Assembly: GCA_944548615.1 (NCBI GenBank) | Contig: OX155980.1 | Location: 63,689,653 to 63,753,652 of the forward strand | Length of the DNA: 64,000 nucleotides | Origin: Micropterix aruncella | Taxonomy: Eukaryota > Arthropoda > Insecta > Lepidoptera > Micropterigidae | Direction: 5' to 3' | In this document: positions 25,590-37,988 of the stretch, one piece after another | Layout: each line of letters begins with the position of its first letter | How positions within the stretch are numbered: position 1 is the stretch's first letter | Program-made: the position numbers and the translations under genes | Notes under the pieces: model-generated | What the model saw: only the letters and a program-made list of their open reading frames with translations | What the model was told of the DNA's origin: nothing | The model's database searches: none

Positions 25590-25609
25590 TATATATATAT
25601 ATATAGTTT
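25590..25609. repeat. short (TA)n microsatellite
   Basis: About ten TA units in elongase intron sequence. Confidence 0.7.
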
Positions 25610-25919
25610 ACTATAATTACCTCATCATTCTTCCTTTCATTGATATTCATTCTTTTTATCATTCTTTCTCATCTTAATGATAATAATAATAAACTCTCTA
25701 TTTGCACTTAATTGTTATACAAAAAGGCGAACGTATTGCCACATGGCAATGTCTTACAACTAACCTAAACATAGTAGTGAAAATAAAGATTATTAATATA
25801 TACGTTAAGACACATAATATACATAAGATACATAATATACAGACCATCTGCATAAAATACAGACAACTGAAAGAATTTAAAACTAATAATGCCCGGGGAT
25901 AGGAAATTGGGAGAGGAAG

Positions 25920-26175
25920 ATGAGAGAAAGGGAAGAATTGGTTACTTCTTAGAAAGGTAGTAATCCTTAAGGTGAGTCTTAAACGACGATAAAGAAGGCG
26001 AGTTTCGTATGTTTGCTGGGAGATCGTTCCAGAGTCTTGCACCATGGACACAGAAAGAATAGGAATAGAAATCACTATTATGACTCGGATTTTTTAGTAA
26101 ACTGTCAAAGGCTGACCGAAGTACTAGACCGTGGGATCTTAGTGGTCTAATCTTCATTTTTTATTCTTATTAAAA
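25920..26175 (-). pseudogene. LINE reverse-transcriptase C-terminal fragment
   Basis: The minus strand reads SYSFCVHGARLWNDLPANIR and then LSSFKTHLKDYYLS. This is the conserved end of ORF2 in Jockey/CR1-group LINEs (FxxRxxRLWNxLPxxIRxxxSLxxFK). The element is 5'-truncated, and its 3' tail probably continues towards 25600. Confidence 0.65.
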
Positions 26176-26370
26176 TTGTACTTAAGCTAAATTACTCAAC
26201 ATAACTTAACAACATAACAACATACCGTCTTTGTAATGCCGAAAATGTAAGAACCGCGCCAAGCATAACAAGTTTTAAAAACAGACTCACAGAACATTTG
26301 AAATCTTGCACATAAATTCCTTTTCCCTTCCCGTTCTCCTCATTTTTAATCCTTTGCGTCTATATACATT

Positions 26371-26855
26371 GAGAGGTGTCAATTGCTACGGGCGAACCCG
26401 CCACCCCAGGAAGTTATAGCGACCAATTATTATTCTCTCTCACAGTATTAATTGCCAAAATAAACCGAAGTGCAACTACGCTAGTAGCTCGTAAGAGGTC
26501 GACACCGTACCGTGAGGTACGCATCGGTTTCCTCGTGCCCTAACTAGCCCAGATTTGGACGGATTTCTCCATCTTCCAGTTTGGTTACTGATACGAGGTC
26601 GCTCGCGAGGCACGTGACGTTAGCGGTAATTCATAAATCGAATTTATAATAAGTCGATTGCCCGACAAGCCACCATTACAAGGTGACACCATTACAACAG
26701 CGACCCCCCTGTTCTTAGGAAACATACGTCTCAGGCGTCTAGACTCCCCAAGTTATTCGCCGGATTGCGCAAGCGATTGGCTGGCGCAGCCCGGTGCGCA
26801 AACCGCCCAGTTCCACCCGAGGTGGTCCCCGGGATCCGCTTTTCCGATTTTAACT
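26371..26855 (+). mobile_element. diverged, 3'-incomplete copy of the ~667 bp retroposon
   Basis: It starts at GGTGTCAATTGCTACGGGCG followed by ACCCGCCACCCCAGGAAGTT. Further matching blocks are GCTCGTAAGAGGTCGACACC, TTTCTCCATCTTCCAGTTTG and CGCAAGCGATTGGCTGGCGC. The order matches the full-length copies, with several internal deletions. It lies in an elongase intron. Confidence 0.6.
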
Positions 26856-27774
26856 GCCTACTACTACAGGTTACCGCCGGTTAATGCTTTGAAATTTTAG
26901 CCATTCCCATTCAAAATGTGTTTTCTCCTATTTCACCAAAAAAAGAGGTTATACACATAGATACGTTCTCTAATACCAACATTCAAATAAACAACAAAAT
27001 AATGACGAAAGGCTATCTATGAATCATAGTTATTATGTCACGATTATATATATATTTAACATTAAAAAAACATGTCTACTGCTGAATTCCCCGAATAAAA
27101 GATGAATCGGTCAATCTTTTTAAGTAGTCCTTATCTAAAATGACTAATATGTACTATTTTTAGTTTTAAGATTAATTGTAATTGCTCAAAAAAAAGATAG
27201 CCGAAATAGTTGTAAAACGGGAGTGTTTTGTTTCACAAAACAATCGTACTGTCATTTTTTAACGTATATGTTTAATTGATTGGGAAATTAAACAATGGAG
27301 AAATTGGCAAGTTAATAAAGAAGCAAACGATATTACGGTGGAGAGGTAGGGAGTCTGCCGACGTAATGCTCAGGGACCGAGCTCCTCCCTCCTCGGTGCT
27401 GGATATAACCTTGGCGTATAATGGAGGGTAGAGGCGTATAGTGGTTCAAAAAAAAAATATGGGGATGTGCATAGACTTTCAATCGCAAAGTTACAACTCA
27501 ACTACATCGGTACTGATTATTTTCCGTAATGCGAACAAAGTAGCCCTTTAATTTTGTTGCGCTTATAAACTATAAAACCATTAACTTTAGAACTGTTAAA
27601 CGTATAAATTGTGTAACCATTTTCATTTGGTTCTCTGATTTCAATTTTCAAATATAAATTGAAGAAATATCTAGCTTGTCACTTAAATTTCGAGATATCC
27701 AAATTCATATTTTTTTTATAATTGGTGCTACAGAAACTGATTATTAACGATTTTTTGAGGCGTTTTAGAAGTCG
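26856..27774. other. elongase intron, unassigned
   Basis: AT-rich, with no gene, RNA or in-window repeat recognised. Confidence 0.4.
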
Positions 27775-28570
27775 TAAAGAGGAATTTAAAATTAACCGAG
27801 TCCTGGTAAATAACCGTCGTTACGCCGACGACACGGTCTAGCGTATCACCACGTTCAACGATCCGCAGCATCCGAGGCTTTGAATGAGTATTTGAAGTCT
27901 CTGAATGATGGAGGTGAAAATTGAAGTTTGCGCATAATAATTAGTCGCAACGAATATCTACAAATTTCTAACCCTATACAAGGAGCTGAAATATATAAAT
28001 ACATTTTAAGTAACGTGAATAATGAATTTCACCACAGCTTGGAATTCAGTTGCAGAGTTGAACAAGCACGGCAAGCCTTCTACAAACTGATTAAACTGAT
28101 ATGTGCCAGGAACTGAAGCTTGGAGGAACTCCATGTAGGCATTATCCATTACTAAGTCTTCTGCGTCCTTTTGATTGTCACTAAATTATGGACGCTCACA
28201 CAGAACATGTGTAGAATGTTTATGACATCCTGGTTTAGTTGAGTTCGAAACCACACTGTCCTTGCGAGGCTTCGATCGATGCCAGTGCTAATAAACATGG
28301 AAAAGATATGGAAATTAGCGTATTTTGGACACATAACGCGCAACGAAAACTATGGTCTACTGCAATTTATAGTCCTAGGCAAATTCAAAGATAAGACAAC
28401 TTTAAGAAAAAAGTTGCATATTCTCGCTGGCCAATTTAGGTCAATGGAATGGCAAGAGTACACGATCTATGCTCAGAGCAGCTGAGTGCAAGATAAAAAT
28501 AGCCCGAGTGGTGGCAAATTATCGCAGAATAGAGGGCACTGCGAAGACCGCAGGCCCGAGCACTAGGTAG
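27775..28570 (+). pseudogene. decayed LINE ORF2 fragment (RTE-like)
   Basis: Near 27808-27842 it reads VNNRRYADDTV, the reverse-transcriptase catalytic YADD box. From about 28300 it reads WKLAYFGHITRNENYGLLQF and KFKDKTTLRKK, then a MAGQ/WxxM-like end. The same C-terminal signature occurs at 34330-34620. Frameshifts and stops break it. Confidence 0.6.
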
Positions 28571-28609
28571 GGCATGTACTGAAGGCGCGTGCAAACTACT
28601 AGTTATTTA

Positions 28610-28860
28610 TAAAAGTATAGGAATAACTGCAGTATAGGAACCTCTCTCCAAAACAAAAAAATATTGACTAATAGTGTTTCATTTTAATGCTAAATCTGGA
28701 AGAAAATTGTGTCGGTCACTATAAATAAGCGAGATACAGGCATTCAAAATTTAAATGTTATATGTAAACAAAGAGGCCAAAACAAGAAATAAAATTCACC
28801 ACTCTAAATTCACCACGCTGATTCCGAATCTTCCATAATAGAGAGGGGAGAAATATTTCA
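28610..28860 (+). repeat. left arm of a foldback element split by a LINE
   Basis: Blocks such as ACTGCAGTATAGGAACC and GAGATACAGGCATTCAAA recur as reverse complements at about 31920-32085. The LINE at 28870-31037 lies between the arms. Confidence 0.55.
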
Positions 28861-28869
28861 AGTAAGGCA

Positions 28870-30587
28870 AATGAACCTATTCAATTACTTCACAATGGTT
28901 CTAAAGTCTCTGATCCTACAAAAACGGCAAATATACTCAATGAATATTTTATAAACGCTGTTAAACGCATGACAAATTCTCCTAGTTTATCCTCTTCAAC
29001 AATTGTAGGTGAGATACCAGCATCAATACTGTTGCATCCTATAACTTCCATTGAATTTGATAAGGCCTTGAATGGCATCAAAACAAAAACCTCAATGGAT
29101 ATCTGGGCACACTCGATTAAATTAATAAAGAATATAGCACCAACGATTTCCAACACCTTGAGGTCTATTTTTAATAATTGTATGAAACAAGGTGTGTTCC
29201 CAAATCTAATGAAAATAGCAAAGATAGTACCAGTTTTTAAAAAAGGGAACAAAACTGATCCTGAAAATTACAGGCCAATTTCACTGCTTCCAGCTTTCTC
29301 TAAAATTTTCGAAAACATTTTATATAACAGGCTATATCTATTCGCAAATAAATTCGATATACTAAATAAATATCAATATGGTTTTAGGAAAAATATGTCC
29401 ACCACCTCGGCGATTTCGGAGATGGTAAATTTCATTATCGACACTTTTGAAAATTCTTCCCAACCCGTGGCAGTTTTTTGTGACCTATCCAAAGCGTTTG
29501 ATTCGGTTGACCACGAAATACTGCTCAATAAATTAAACAGTTATGGGATTCGGGGCAAAGCCAATAATATGATGAAGTCCTACTTAACAGACCGGTCACA
29601 GGTAGTAGAAATAGATGGATTTAGATCTACACCGCAACCGATATCCTGCGGATTCCCCAGGGATCGATTCTTGGTCCATTATTATTTTTATTTTTTATTA
29701 ATGATATAGGCAATTGCTTGCCAGCCTACACCAAAACGTTACTCTATGCGGATGATACAAGTTTCCTGTTTCACGATAACAATCTTAACGACCTAATGAC
29801 CAATGCCAATCATGCGTTAAACCTAGCAAGTTCATGGTTCACAGAGAATAATCTCTTGCTTAATGCAAAAAAAAACCGTAACTATGCACTTCTCCTCAAA
29901 ATATAAATCGTCTGCTATACCATTTAATATAACTCTAGACAACAGTACTCTAGAATTAAGCAAATCGACAAAGTTCCTAGGTATCATGATCGATCATCAT
30001 CTTAGCTGGAACATCCATATTAATGAACTGTGTAGTGCGCTTTCTTCGGCAATATATGCGATAAAAAATATTAAATTCTTAGCTGGTGAAATCGCTGCAT
30101 CAACTGTGTACCATGCCTGTTGCCATTCTAAATGACTTATGGTATACTGATATGGGGGAATGCCACAGACAGTTCTATGGTTTTTATTTTACAGAAAAGT
30201 GCACTAAGAGCAATTGCAGGAGTATCCCGTGACACGCACTGCGAACCATATTTTCTTAAGTACAAAATACTGACTTTTACGTCTCAATATATTTTACAAT
30301 GTCTACTCTATGCTAAATCAAATATTAACGAACAAGAGGTAAACGGGAATATGCACTCCCACAATACACGCAGACGTGATGACGTTATCCTGCCTAAAGT
30401 ACGCCTTACGCAGACACAAAAGTCCTTTGGATATTTGAGCTATAAGCTCTTTAACCAGCTACCACTCTCCACAAGAAAGATGGAAACAAAGGCGTTTAAA
30501 AGATTTATTAAACAAAAGCTACAATCCACACATGCTTTCTATAAGCTGGGTGATTTTTTTGAGCATGCCAATTCCTTCAAATGGGAA
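28870..30587 (+). pseudogene. reverse transcriptase of CR1/L2-like LINE, frameshifted
   Basis: Motifs appear in the expected order: NYRPISLLPAFSKIFE near 29270, YGFRKNMSTTSAI near 29380, FCDLSKAFDSVDHEILL near 29478 (first catalytic Asp) and LLYADDTSFL near 29740 (YADD box). FLGIMIDHHLSWN is near 29975, and an FGYLSYKLFNQLP-type C-terminus near 30425. The DLSKAFDSVDHEIL wording is typical of the CR1/L2/Rex1 group. The frame shifts near 29660-29715, 29870 and 30120, so the enzyme is dead. The endonuclease and ORF1 are missing through 5' truncation. Confidence 0.85.
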
Positions 30588-31037
30588 TAACATTAATATG
30601 TAACTTTCAGGTACCTCATTTTAGTTCTTATTGTTTAATAATAATATTATGAATTTAATATTTAATATGTAGATTACAATGTGTAATGTAACATACCTGA
30701 TCATATACATACGTTGTTTTTTCCAATTTTGTTTAGATACTTCCTATTGTGTGATTATTTTTTGTATAAAGTGCTTGATGACTATTAATATTCTTATAAT
30801 AATCTATTTTTTTATTTTATTATATTATTATTTTTTTTTTATTATTATTTTATTTGTCTGCCGTGTAAAGCCGACTTTAGTCAACGCTATTGTCGAATTA
30901 ATATTTATGCTTTAATCGTTTTATATCTACATTTAAACTGACGAATTCTAATATGCGATAATTAGCTTTAATTCATAATTCATGCTTTTATTGTATATTC
31001 TGAATAAATAAATTGAATACTGAATACTGAATACTTT
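28870..31037 (+). mobile_element. 5'-truncated CR1/L2-like LINE
   Basis: It encodes the C-terminal half of an ORF2 reverse transcriptase and a ~440 bp 3' region ending in TGAATAC repeats (about 31014-31037). A second 3' tail of the same family is at 7892-8371. The first base is placed where coding similarity begins. It lies in an elongase intron, on the opposite strand to that gene. Confidence 0.8.
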
Positions 31038-31039
31038 AT

Positions 31040-32085
31040 TCGATCTCAATAAATAAGTTCAAAATTTTCATTCTAATGTCAAGAAAGTTGTGGCCATTTT
31101 GTTTGTACATACCGTGTGGGGACACATTCGAGTATATTGTAATACCGATAACAATTAGCGATATTACATAAATTACGACAATTTGCTGATTTTATAGATT
31201 AAACGACTTATTTTGAAAAAATTATCGGAAAAATACATATTTTCGCGAAACATTTAAAAAAGGGCACTATTTTCGATGTTTTTTAATGACTTTGCCATGA
31301 CAGAATATATCCTGAAATGTCGTTTGTTTCAGGTTACCATTAGTCACCAATACACAAAGTCATTTCGTAAAAACTTCGAAAATTATCCAATTGTTTTAGA
31401 TGATCGCTAACACATGGCAATATTATCAGCGCCTCAGACAAATTTTTTTTTTTCGAATTGCGCTAGAAATTTGAAAATAACTTTTTGCGTGCTGTGTTAA
31501 TTTGATTTTGAAGAAGTTTCGTTTGTTTCAGGTTACCTTTTGTCATCATCACCAAAGTCATTTTGTAAAAACCTCGAAAAAAATCCGAATTATCGTTAAC
31601 ACATTGTCATGTTAACAACAATATTTAATAGCAAGCAAATATTTTTTTCGAATTTCGCGCGAAATTCGAAAAAAAATTTTTGGTTGCGGTGATATTTCCA
31701 TATTTAGGAATTTTCTATTGTTTCAGGATACCTTTTGTTATCAAAACGCAAGGTCATTGAAAAAAACCTCGAAAATAGTCTAATTTTTAAAAATAATGTA
31801 GACATGTTTCTTCACGAGCATGCAATCATTTTTGTAAAATCGCGAATTGCTATCGATATTAGAGAACTCTCGATATATCGACTATTTTAAAGACACTACT
31901 CCTGAAACAATATGGCCGATTTGTTGACGTTTAGTATGCAAACTTTGAATGCCTATATCTCACTTATTTATTGAGAGCGACATAAGATTATTGCAGATTC
32001 GGAATCTGTGTGGTGACTATAGTCCGGTAACGTTTAAAAATCAACAATCCAGGAGTGGTTCCTATACTGCAGTTATACCAAAGTA
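31040..32085. repeat. right part of foldback element with ~200 bp internal repeats
   Basis: The end at 31920-32085 is the inverted partner of 28610-28860. Inside, GTTTCAGG(T/A)TACC followed by a CAAAGTCATTT-like block recurs at about 31327, 31528 and 31720, a period of 192-201 bp. No coding capacity was seen. Confidence 0.55.
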
Positions 32086-33605
32086 TACTAACGTAACTTA
32101 AAAAATATGGACATATTCGTCAATAAAGCTTGCATCCAACAATTAAAAGAAGAAGAAAATACAGCCGTATTATCTTTGCAATAATATTATATTAACACTT
32201 TATTCATATCTTCAGAGATTTCAATATTGTTTCTTCAAGCAGCTGTTGTAAAAGGTAATTTATATTTTGTTTCACTGTGTGAATTTCGTAGCAGTGAAGA
32301 GTGTCCCGACAAATAGAGCAGTTTTAACATTCCAAAAAAATGCATCGTGTTATACGAAGTATGTAAATAGAGTACGTCTGGATTTCGACCAAAATTTAGA
32401 ATTCGTGTACCGGATCCTGGAAATCTAAGAGAGTGATTTCTGGAAAATGTATGTGTACATGTGTGTATGCGCGTCTTTATGTGTTGCTGTACCTGCTGCA
32501 TCTCAGAAACTACACGACCAGCCGTTATTACTAAACTAGTTTTTTAAAAAAAACATCCTAATGCCGAAATTTTAAACTCTTATGACAGATATCCGCTTTT
32601 TTGTTTCAAAATGGCGGTGTATACAAATATTTCTATGATCCTAAAATCATTAATATTGGACTGAGAAAAAAATATGATTTCGAATTCTTAGAGCATTGCA
32701 TTGCGTACAGCACGTGCCCCATTTTCCGATATTTATAGCGGGGATTTGAATAAAAAATGTTATAATCTGAAATTTGAATACTTCTTAACTCCGTTATTAA
32801 TAATGCTGAAATGCAAAAAAAGTGTCTTAGAATCATTAAAATAATAATTGATACTTTGTTATGTGTGATTTTTAAATATTTTTAGTGGTTTAGCATTTAA
32901 ATATTATAAAGCATAAAATGTTGGGTTAAAATGAAGACTTTGAAAATCGAACCTGAAAATCGTGATTATTAAAGCCGATAACTATAATAACGATGCATTC
33001 TTGGTAGCTTCATCAAGACGGAATTTGAGAAAGTGCATTTATGTAATGGATTTGAAAGTGAAATAGTTGCAAATATTACACTTCTAATAAATAAGTACCA
33101 TATCTATATTATCGCTTTTATTATTGCCAATACCTACAAAAGCGGCGCATTCTTTGTCGCTTCATCAATACAATATTTGGAAAACTATATAATACTAGGT
33201 TCTTTTTATATCCTATAATTCTTATAAATTTGGCGAATGCCAAAAACCTAAAAACGAAAAAAAATCATTACACTTGTGTCGTCTAAAATTTTCACATGCG
33301 GCGCGGCTCTTCTTATACTGATTGTTAAAAATCGCCCCCCCCCCCACCCTTCTGCTATGCAGATGACGCTGTTTTGCTGAATGATATTTATTATGCCTGC
33401 AATGAATAGGTCAGTCGCGGGCGCACATAGAGCAACAACATAATGGTAAATTAAGGACACTGACATTAAAGTACCAGATTTTCCCGCGTTTTCGCATGGC
33501 AATATCATTACATAAATCAACGACAAAGTATAAAACTTATTATCAATCTTACAACTACGGTATCGAAATATAAACTAAACATACGGGTTCTGTAGCGTTT
33601 GAATA
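32086..33605. other. elongase intron, unassigned
   Basis: AT-rich sequence with a C13 run near 33337. No gene, RNA or in-window repeat was recognised. Confidence 0.4.
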
Positions 33606-34165
33606 ATAAAAAATACGTGTGGCACTCGGGGACTGCCGCGGTAAAGCTATTGAATAGCATTTTTAACAACTTATGCAATTATAATTATTTATATATTTTA
33701 TTTTTTTATTTTTTCTGATATCAGATAACTGCGCTCTATCGGAAAACGTTGAAATTATTCCGAATCATCTGCGGCTTCGGAATAATTTAAACGGCTTCCG
33801 ATAGAGCGCCGAACACGATTTTTTTATTCGATAAAGCAAAATAAGGGATTATTCAAAAAAAATCGTAGATAAAAAGATAGATAATTAAATTATCTTTAAA
33901 ATGGTGCAGGTTTGATAATAATACGCCATATAGTATTTGCGTAGTAGTCGTTTTTGTGTTCCGTTAGACCTAATTTCACAAATTAATGACACTATGTAAT
34001 ATAAACAAAATATAAAATATTCAAAGCTACGAATATTAGGAAAATGTTTTTGTTTAACATATATTTTTTTCGAATCGTAAGCAGTACTCGTTTAGACGTA
34101 ATTATCAGTTTAAAATAATTAATTTTCGTTAAGAAATTTCTTCATTCGGTCGGCAATAGCTTAAT
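33606..34165 (-). mobile_element. MITE-like palindromic repeat, copy c (inverted)
   Basis: It matches the 5282-5882 family in reverse, from TGGCACTCGGGGACTGCCGC to a shortened far end reading GGTCGGCAATAGCTTA. The internal palindrome is shorter than in the other copies (one arm partly deleted near 33768). Confidence 0.65.
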
Positions 34166-34329
34166 AAAAAATATTCAAATGAAATAGGCGTGTTTATGTT
34201 GTACTCGTACATCTACCAATTACTATATAACCATTTTCAAACGTAACAGAAATGATCTCGTTACAAAATTTATGGATAAGTGGAACACAGTCGGTGGGAA
34301 TTTTAGTAGTTATGTCGCAGTTCCGTGCA

Positions 34330-34620
34330 ACTAAGCACTCGTATATTACGACTTGCTACAAGGTTGACAAGTTTGGCGTGCTGCGGCATGACAGATATCA
34401 GCTGCTCCAACTGATATATCAGGGCAAAATTAAGGGTAAACGGCGCCGTGGAAGGAGGAAAAAGTCGTGGCTGTGCAATGTCAGAGGGTGGACCGGGATC
34501 ACCAGTACGGAACAGATTTTCCGGATGACGTAAGACCGGCAAAAGTATTCAGAGCTAACGGCCAACCTCCAGCAATGGAGAGGCACTTCAAAAAGAAGAA
34601 GAACAAGGTTGACAGCTCTA
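34330..34620 (+). pseudogene. LINE ORF2 C-terminal fragment (RTE-like)
   Basis: It reads GVLRHDRYQLLQLIYQGKIK, then RRRGRRKKSWLCNVRGWTGI, then a TANLQQWRGT-like end after a stop. This is a recurrent end of RTE-type LINE proteins in insects, and matches the fragment at 28300-28570. Confidence 0.6.
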
Positions 34621-34868
34621 AATTTTAATATTAATTTAGACTAAGAATTACGCCGAAATGCGGTTAATTACAATCGAATTAGGCATTAGAATATATTCGA
34701 GGTAAAATGCAAAAAATGCCCACGATACAAAAAAAACTATTAGCTACTTATAATCGCTATTTTTACAAGCAATTAGGTATGCAAGCATATTACAAATTGT
34801 CGCAAAAATACGTTAAATTTTATATAACTAGAATAATACCATACGTATATCTGTCATTATGTACTCAC

Positions 34869-35006
34869 CGTATCGAATAGATCCAGAACTTTTACCATGT
34901 AGTATAACCATATTCTTGTTATAATCGTCCTTTCTATAGATGTATCTTCGTATGACACTGGCTGGCATATTATGCTATATTTTGCCATTCTAAAAAGCCG
35001 TATACC
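34869..35006 (-). CDS. elongase (ELO family) second recovered exon
   Basis: 138 bp, exactly 46 codons, phase 0 at both ends. The acceptor is CACTTAACAG and the donor GTGAGT. It encodes YSIICQPVSYEDTS and WLYYMVKVLDLFDT, matching the ELO segments YSWxCxPVDYS and LYYFxKxLDLLDT that lead into the FFVLRKK-HxxHH exon. It was found by searching for the sequence needed to bridge the flanking exons, which gives independent support to the gene model. Confidence 0.92.
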
Positions 35007-35522
35007 CTGTTAAGTGTAAAGCATATAAAAATATATTTTGGCAGGAAGCATTTTTTGAAAATCTACTGAAAAATTAAGCCAGATTATTGCAAGCGACCCT
35101 TATTATAAAAATCATTATTTTCAATCAAACTGCTTGAACGCGAGATATGCATAGCTATGCAAAATGTTGCAACTATCATGTTAAATATTAGGTCAACCAC
35201 CACACATTTTAATTCCGTTTTATCAGTTGGCGAGTCAATGTGTAAACGGACCTCGACCTTACAAAAAGTCATGTATTTATAATTTTTTACATGTTGTTAG
35301 GATCTATTCCAATAGCAAGACACGAAGTTTGCCGCTTCGGAAAACCTGTGCGAGCTGCGCAATGGTCAAAAAGCAGCTTGCTCTTTTTTCGGGTATTGTT
35401 CAATATTGCTTATGCGTCATCGGTCTTTCTTCCAAGTCGGTAAATTTACTGAATTTAAGCCTAATCTGATTATACTATATCTAGAAGCTTCGGTGATACG
35501 GCTGTTATAAAATACCAATGTT

Positions 35523-36108
35523 TTAAGCTATTGCATAGCTTTTATCGCGGGCCTAGGCCAGCGCGGCGACCGAATGAAGAAATTTCTTAACGAAAATTAA
35601 TGATTTTAAACTGATAATTACGTCTAAACGAGTACTGCTTACGATTCGAAAAAAATATATGTTAAACAAGAACATTTTCCTAATATTCATAGCGTTGAAT
35701 ATTTTCAAGTTTGTTTATATTACATAGGGTAATTAATTTGTGAAATTAGGTCTAACCGAACACAAAAACGACTACTACGCAAATACTATCTGGCGTATTA
35801 TTATGAAACCTGCACGATTTTAAAGATAATTTAATTATCTATCTTTTTATCTACGAATTTTTTCGAATAATACGGTTTTTTTGCTTTATCGAATAAAAAA
35901 TTCGAAGACGGAAGACGTTTAAATTATTCCGAATCATTTGCTTCCGCAGCCGCAAATGATTCGGAACAATTTCAACGTTTTCCGATAGAGCGCAGTTATC
36001 TGATATCAGAAAAATAAAATAAATAAATAATTATAATTGCATAAGTTGTTAAAAATGCTATGCAATAGCTTTACCGCGGCAGTCCCCGAGTGCCACACGT
36101 ATTTTTTT
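35523..36108 (+). mobile_element. MITE-like palindromic repeat, copy d
   Basis: It runs from AAGCTATTGCATAGCTTTTA to GCGGCAGTCCCCGAGTGCCA, with the central GCTTCCGCAGCCGCAAATGA palindrome centre. Copy e follows in the same orientation about 80 bp downstream. Confidence 0.7.
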
Positions 36109-36188
36109 TATTTAAGCGAAAAAAAAAAATAATAACAAATAACAAGCAAATTCTTAGGAGATTGTAGAATTAGAGGATTTATTTATTA

Positions 36189-36781
36189 AGCTATTGCATA
36201 GCTTTTATCGCGGGCCTAGGCCAGCGCGGCGACCGAATGAAGAAATTTCTTAACGAAAATTAATGATTTTTAACCGATAATTACGTGTAAACGAGTACTG
36301 CTTACGATTCGAAAAAAATATATGTTAAACAATAACATTTTCCTAATATTCTTAGCTTTGAATATTTTAGATTTTGTTTATATTACATAGTGTAATTAAT
36401 TTGTGAAATTAGGTCTAACCGAACACAAAAACGACTACTACGCAAATACTATCTGGCGTATTATTATGAAACCTGCACCATTTTAAAGATAATTTAATTA
36501 TCTATCTTTTTATCTACGATTTTTTTCGAATAATCCGGTTTGTTTGCTTTATCGAATAAAAAATTCGTGCGCGGCCCTCTATCGGAAGACGTTTAAATTA
36601 TTCCGAATCATTTGCTTTCGCAGCCGCAAATGATTCGGAATCATTTCAACGTTTTCCGATAGAGCGCTGTTATCTGATATCAGAAAAAATAAAATAAATA
36701 AATAATTATAATTGCATAAGTTGTTAAAAATGCTATGCAATAGCTTTACCGCGGCAGTCCCCGAGTGCCACACGTATTTTT
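36189..36781 (+). mobile_element. MITE-like palindromic repeat, copy e
   Basis: Same structure and orientation as copy d, with high similarity throughout. A reverse-strand open frame beginning MWHSGTAAVKLLHSIFNNL occurs here and in copy b. It is part of the repeat, not a gene. Confidence 0.7.
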
Positions 36782-37104
36782 TATTTCATTGATTGTATCA
36801 TATAGTACAAATCATATTACAATGCGTTATTTTTTAAAATACGACCTTGACAAAGGCTACGTTACAAAATAACAAAAGCTATAATGGGGATGCCCATTGA
36901 TTTAAATATAATTTATTCTAATCTTGTGTCTCGAAACATGGGAAAAACTGTTTGAAACATGAAAAAAATCCCTAAACTGTAGGAAATTTGGCGTAGGTAC
37001 GTATCAAAAGGAAAGGAAAACTTTGTTTGCATGACGCATATTTTAGAAGACCGAGACAAATGTTTAGAATGCTTATGACTTATGTAAGAGCGAAAAATTG
37101 GTTG

Positions 37105-37720
37105 TGCCACCCAAAGACTTTCCCGGCAAGTAGCCAAAAACTGATTTTATATGAGTATTAATTTGATAAATAAAATCGATTAGCGCTCTTTCTCGAACGG
37201 CGAACGAACTTGGTTGGGTTTCCATTAGAGGCCCTTAGCCAAGAAACAAACCGCGCCGCACGAGGCGTTAATATTTGATTAAAATGTATAACGGAATTTA
37301 AATATTATTTTTGTAGCATATGAATATCTCATATAAAATATGAGATATTCCAAACCAAATTTTCACAATGTGATTTCGGCCCAACAAGGTATTTGTGTAC
37401 CAATATTTCGAGATTGAAATATGACTAGTGCTCTCCCTTTTGTGGACCGATTTTAACCACAACCTTTTCAACAATTTCCATCATCAAATGATACCTGCTT
37501 GCCGAATTTCAGCTCAATCGAATTAAGCGTTTGGGCGCTATCGTGGAGGAATACACACAGACAAACAGACACAGTTAGAGAAATCACCTTCAACCTGGAA
37601 ATGTTCTTAATCGTCTGTCTTAATCGGTCTTAATCGGGCTCAAAATTGATATTTCCGTCTTCACCTCGAATAAAAATATTAGCTTGATCACAACACTTCT
37701 CCTTGTCGCTTGGTGGGCCA
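37105..37720 (+). repeat. interspersed repeat, family shared with 2285-2880
   Basis: It carries the same ordered blocks as 2285-2880, including CACAATGTGATTTCGGCCCA and AATTTCAGCTCAATCGAAT. A different ~130 bp middle section contains a short ATGAATATCTCATATAAAAT palindrome. The transposon class is unassigned. Confidence 0.6.
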
Positions 37721-37988
37721 GGAAGTAAATTTACAACTACATGACCTTTATCGAGGTCGATACAATGTATACAATGACTGTGCTACTGTAAGTCACCTTC
37801 GATGGTTTATTTATTGTTGCAGGCACCACAGTTACAATGCCATGCATAGAGAAAGTATTGTAAGCGGTTCCTTTCGAATAATTTCCGTTTTTATTGCTCC
37901 CTGTAAAATTAAAAAAAAATGACGATTGGAATAGTATATATATCCTTCTAGCCGTATTCGGCCATTGCGATTGCATTCTAGATTCTTT

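Noticed and set aside
33248..33526. Possible elongase exon reading HVKILDDT
   Set aside because: A superficial match to the KxLDLLDT segment. The true exon with correct phase and splice sites is at 34869-35006.
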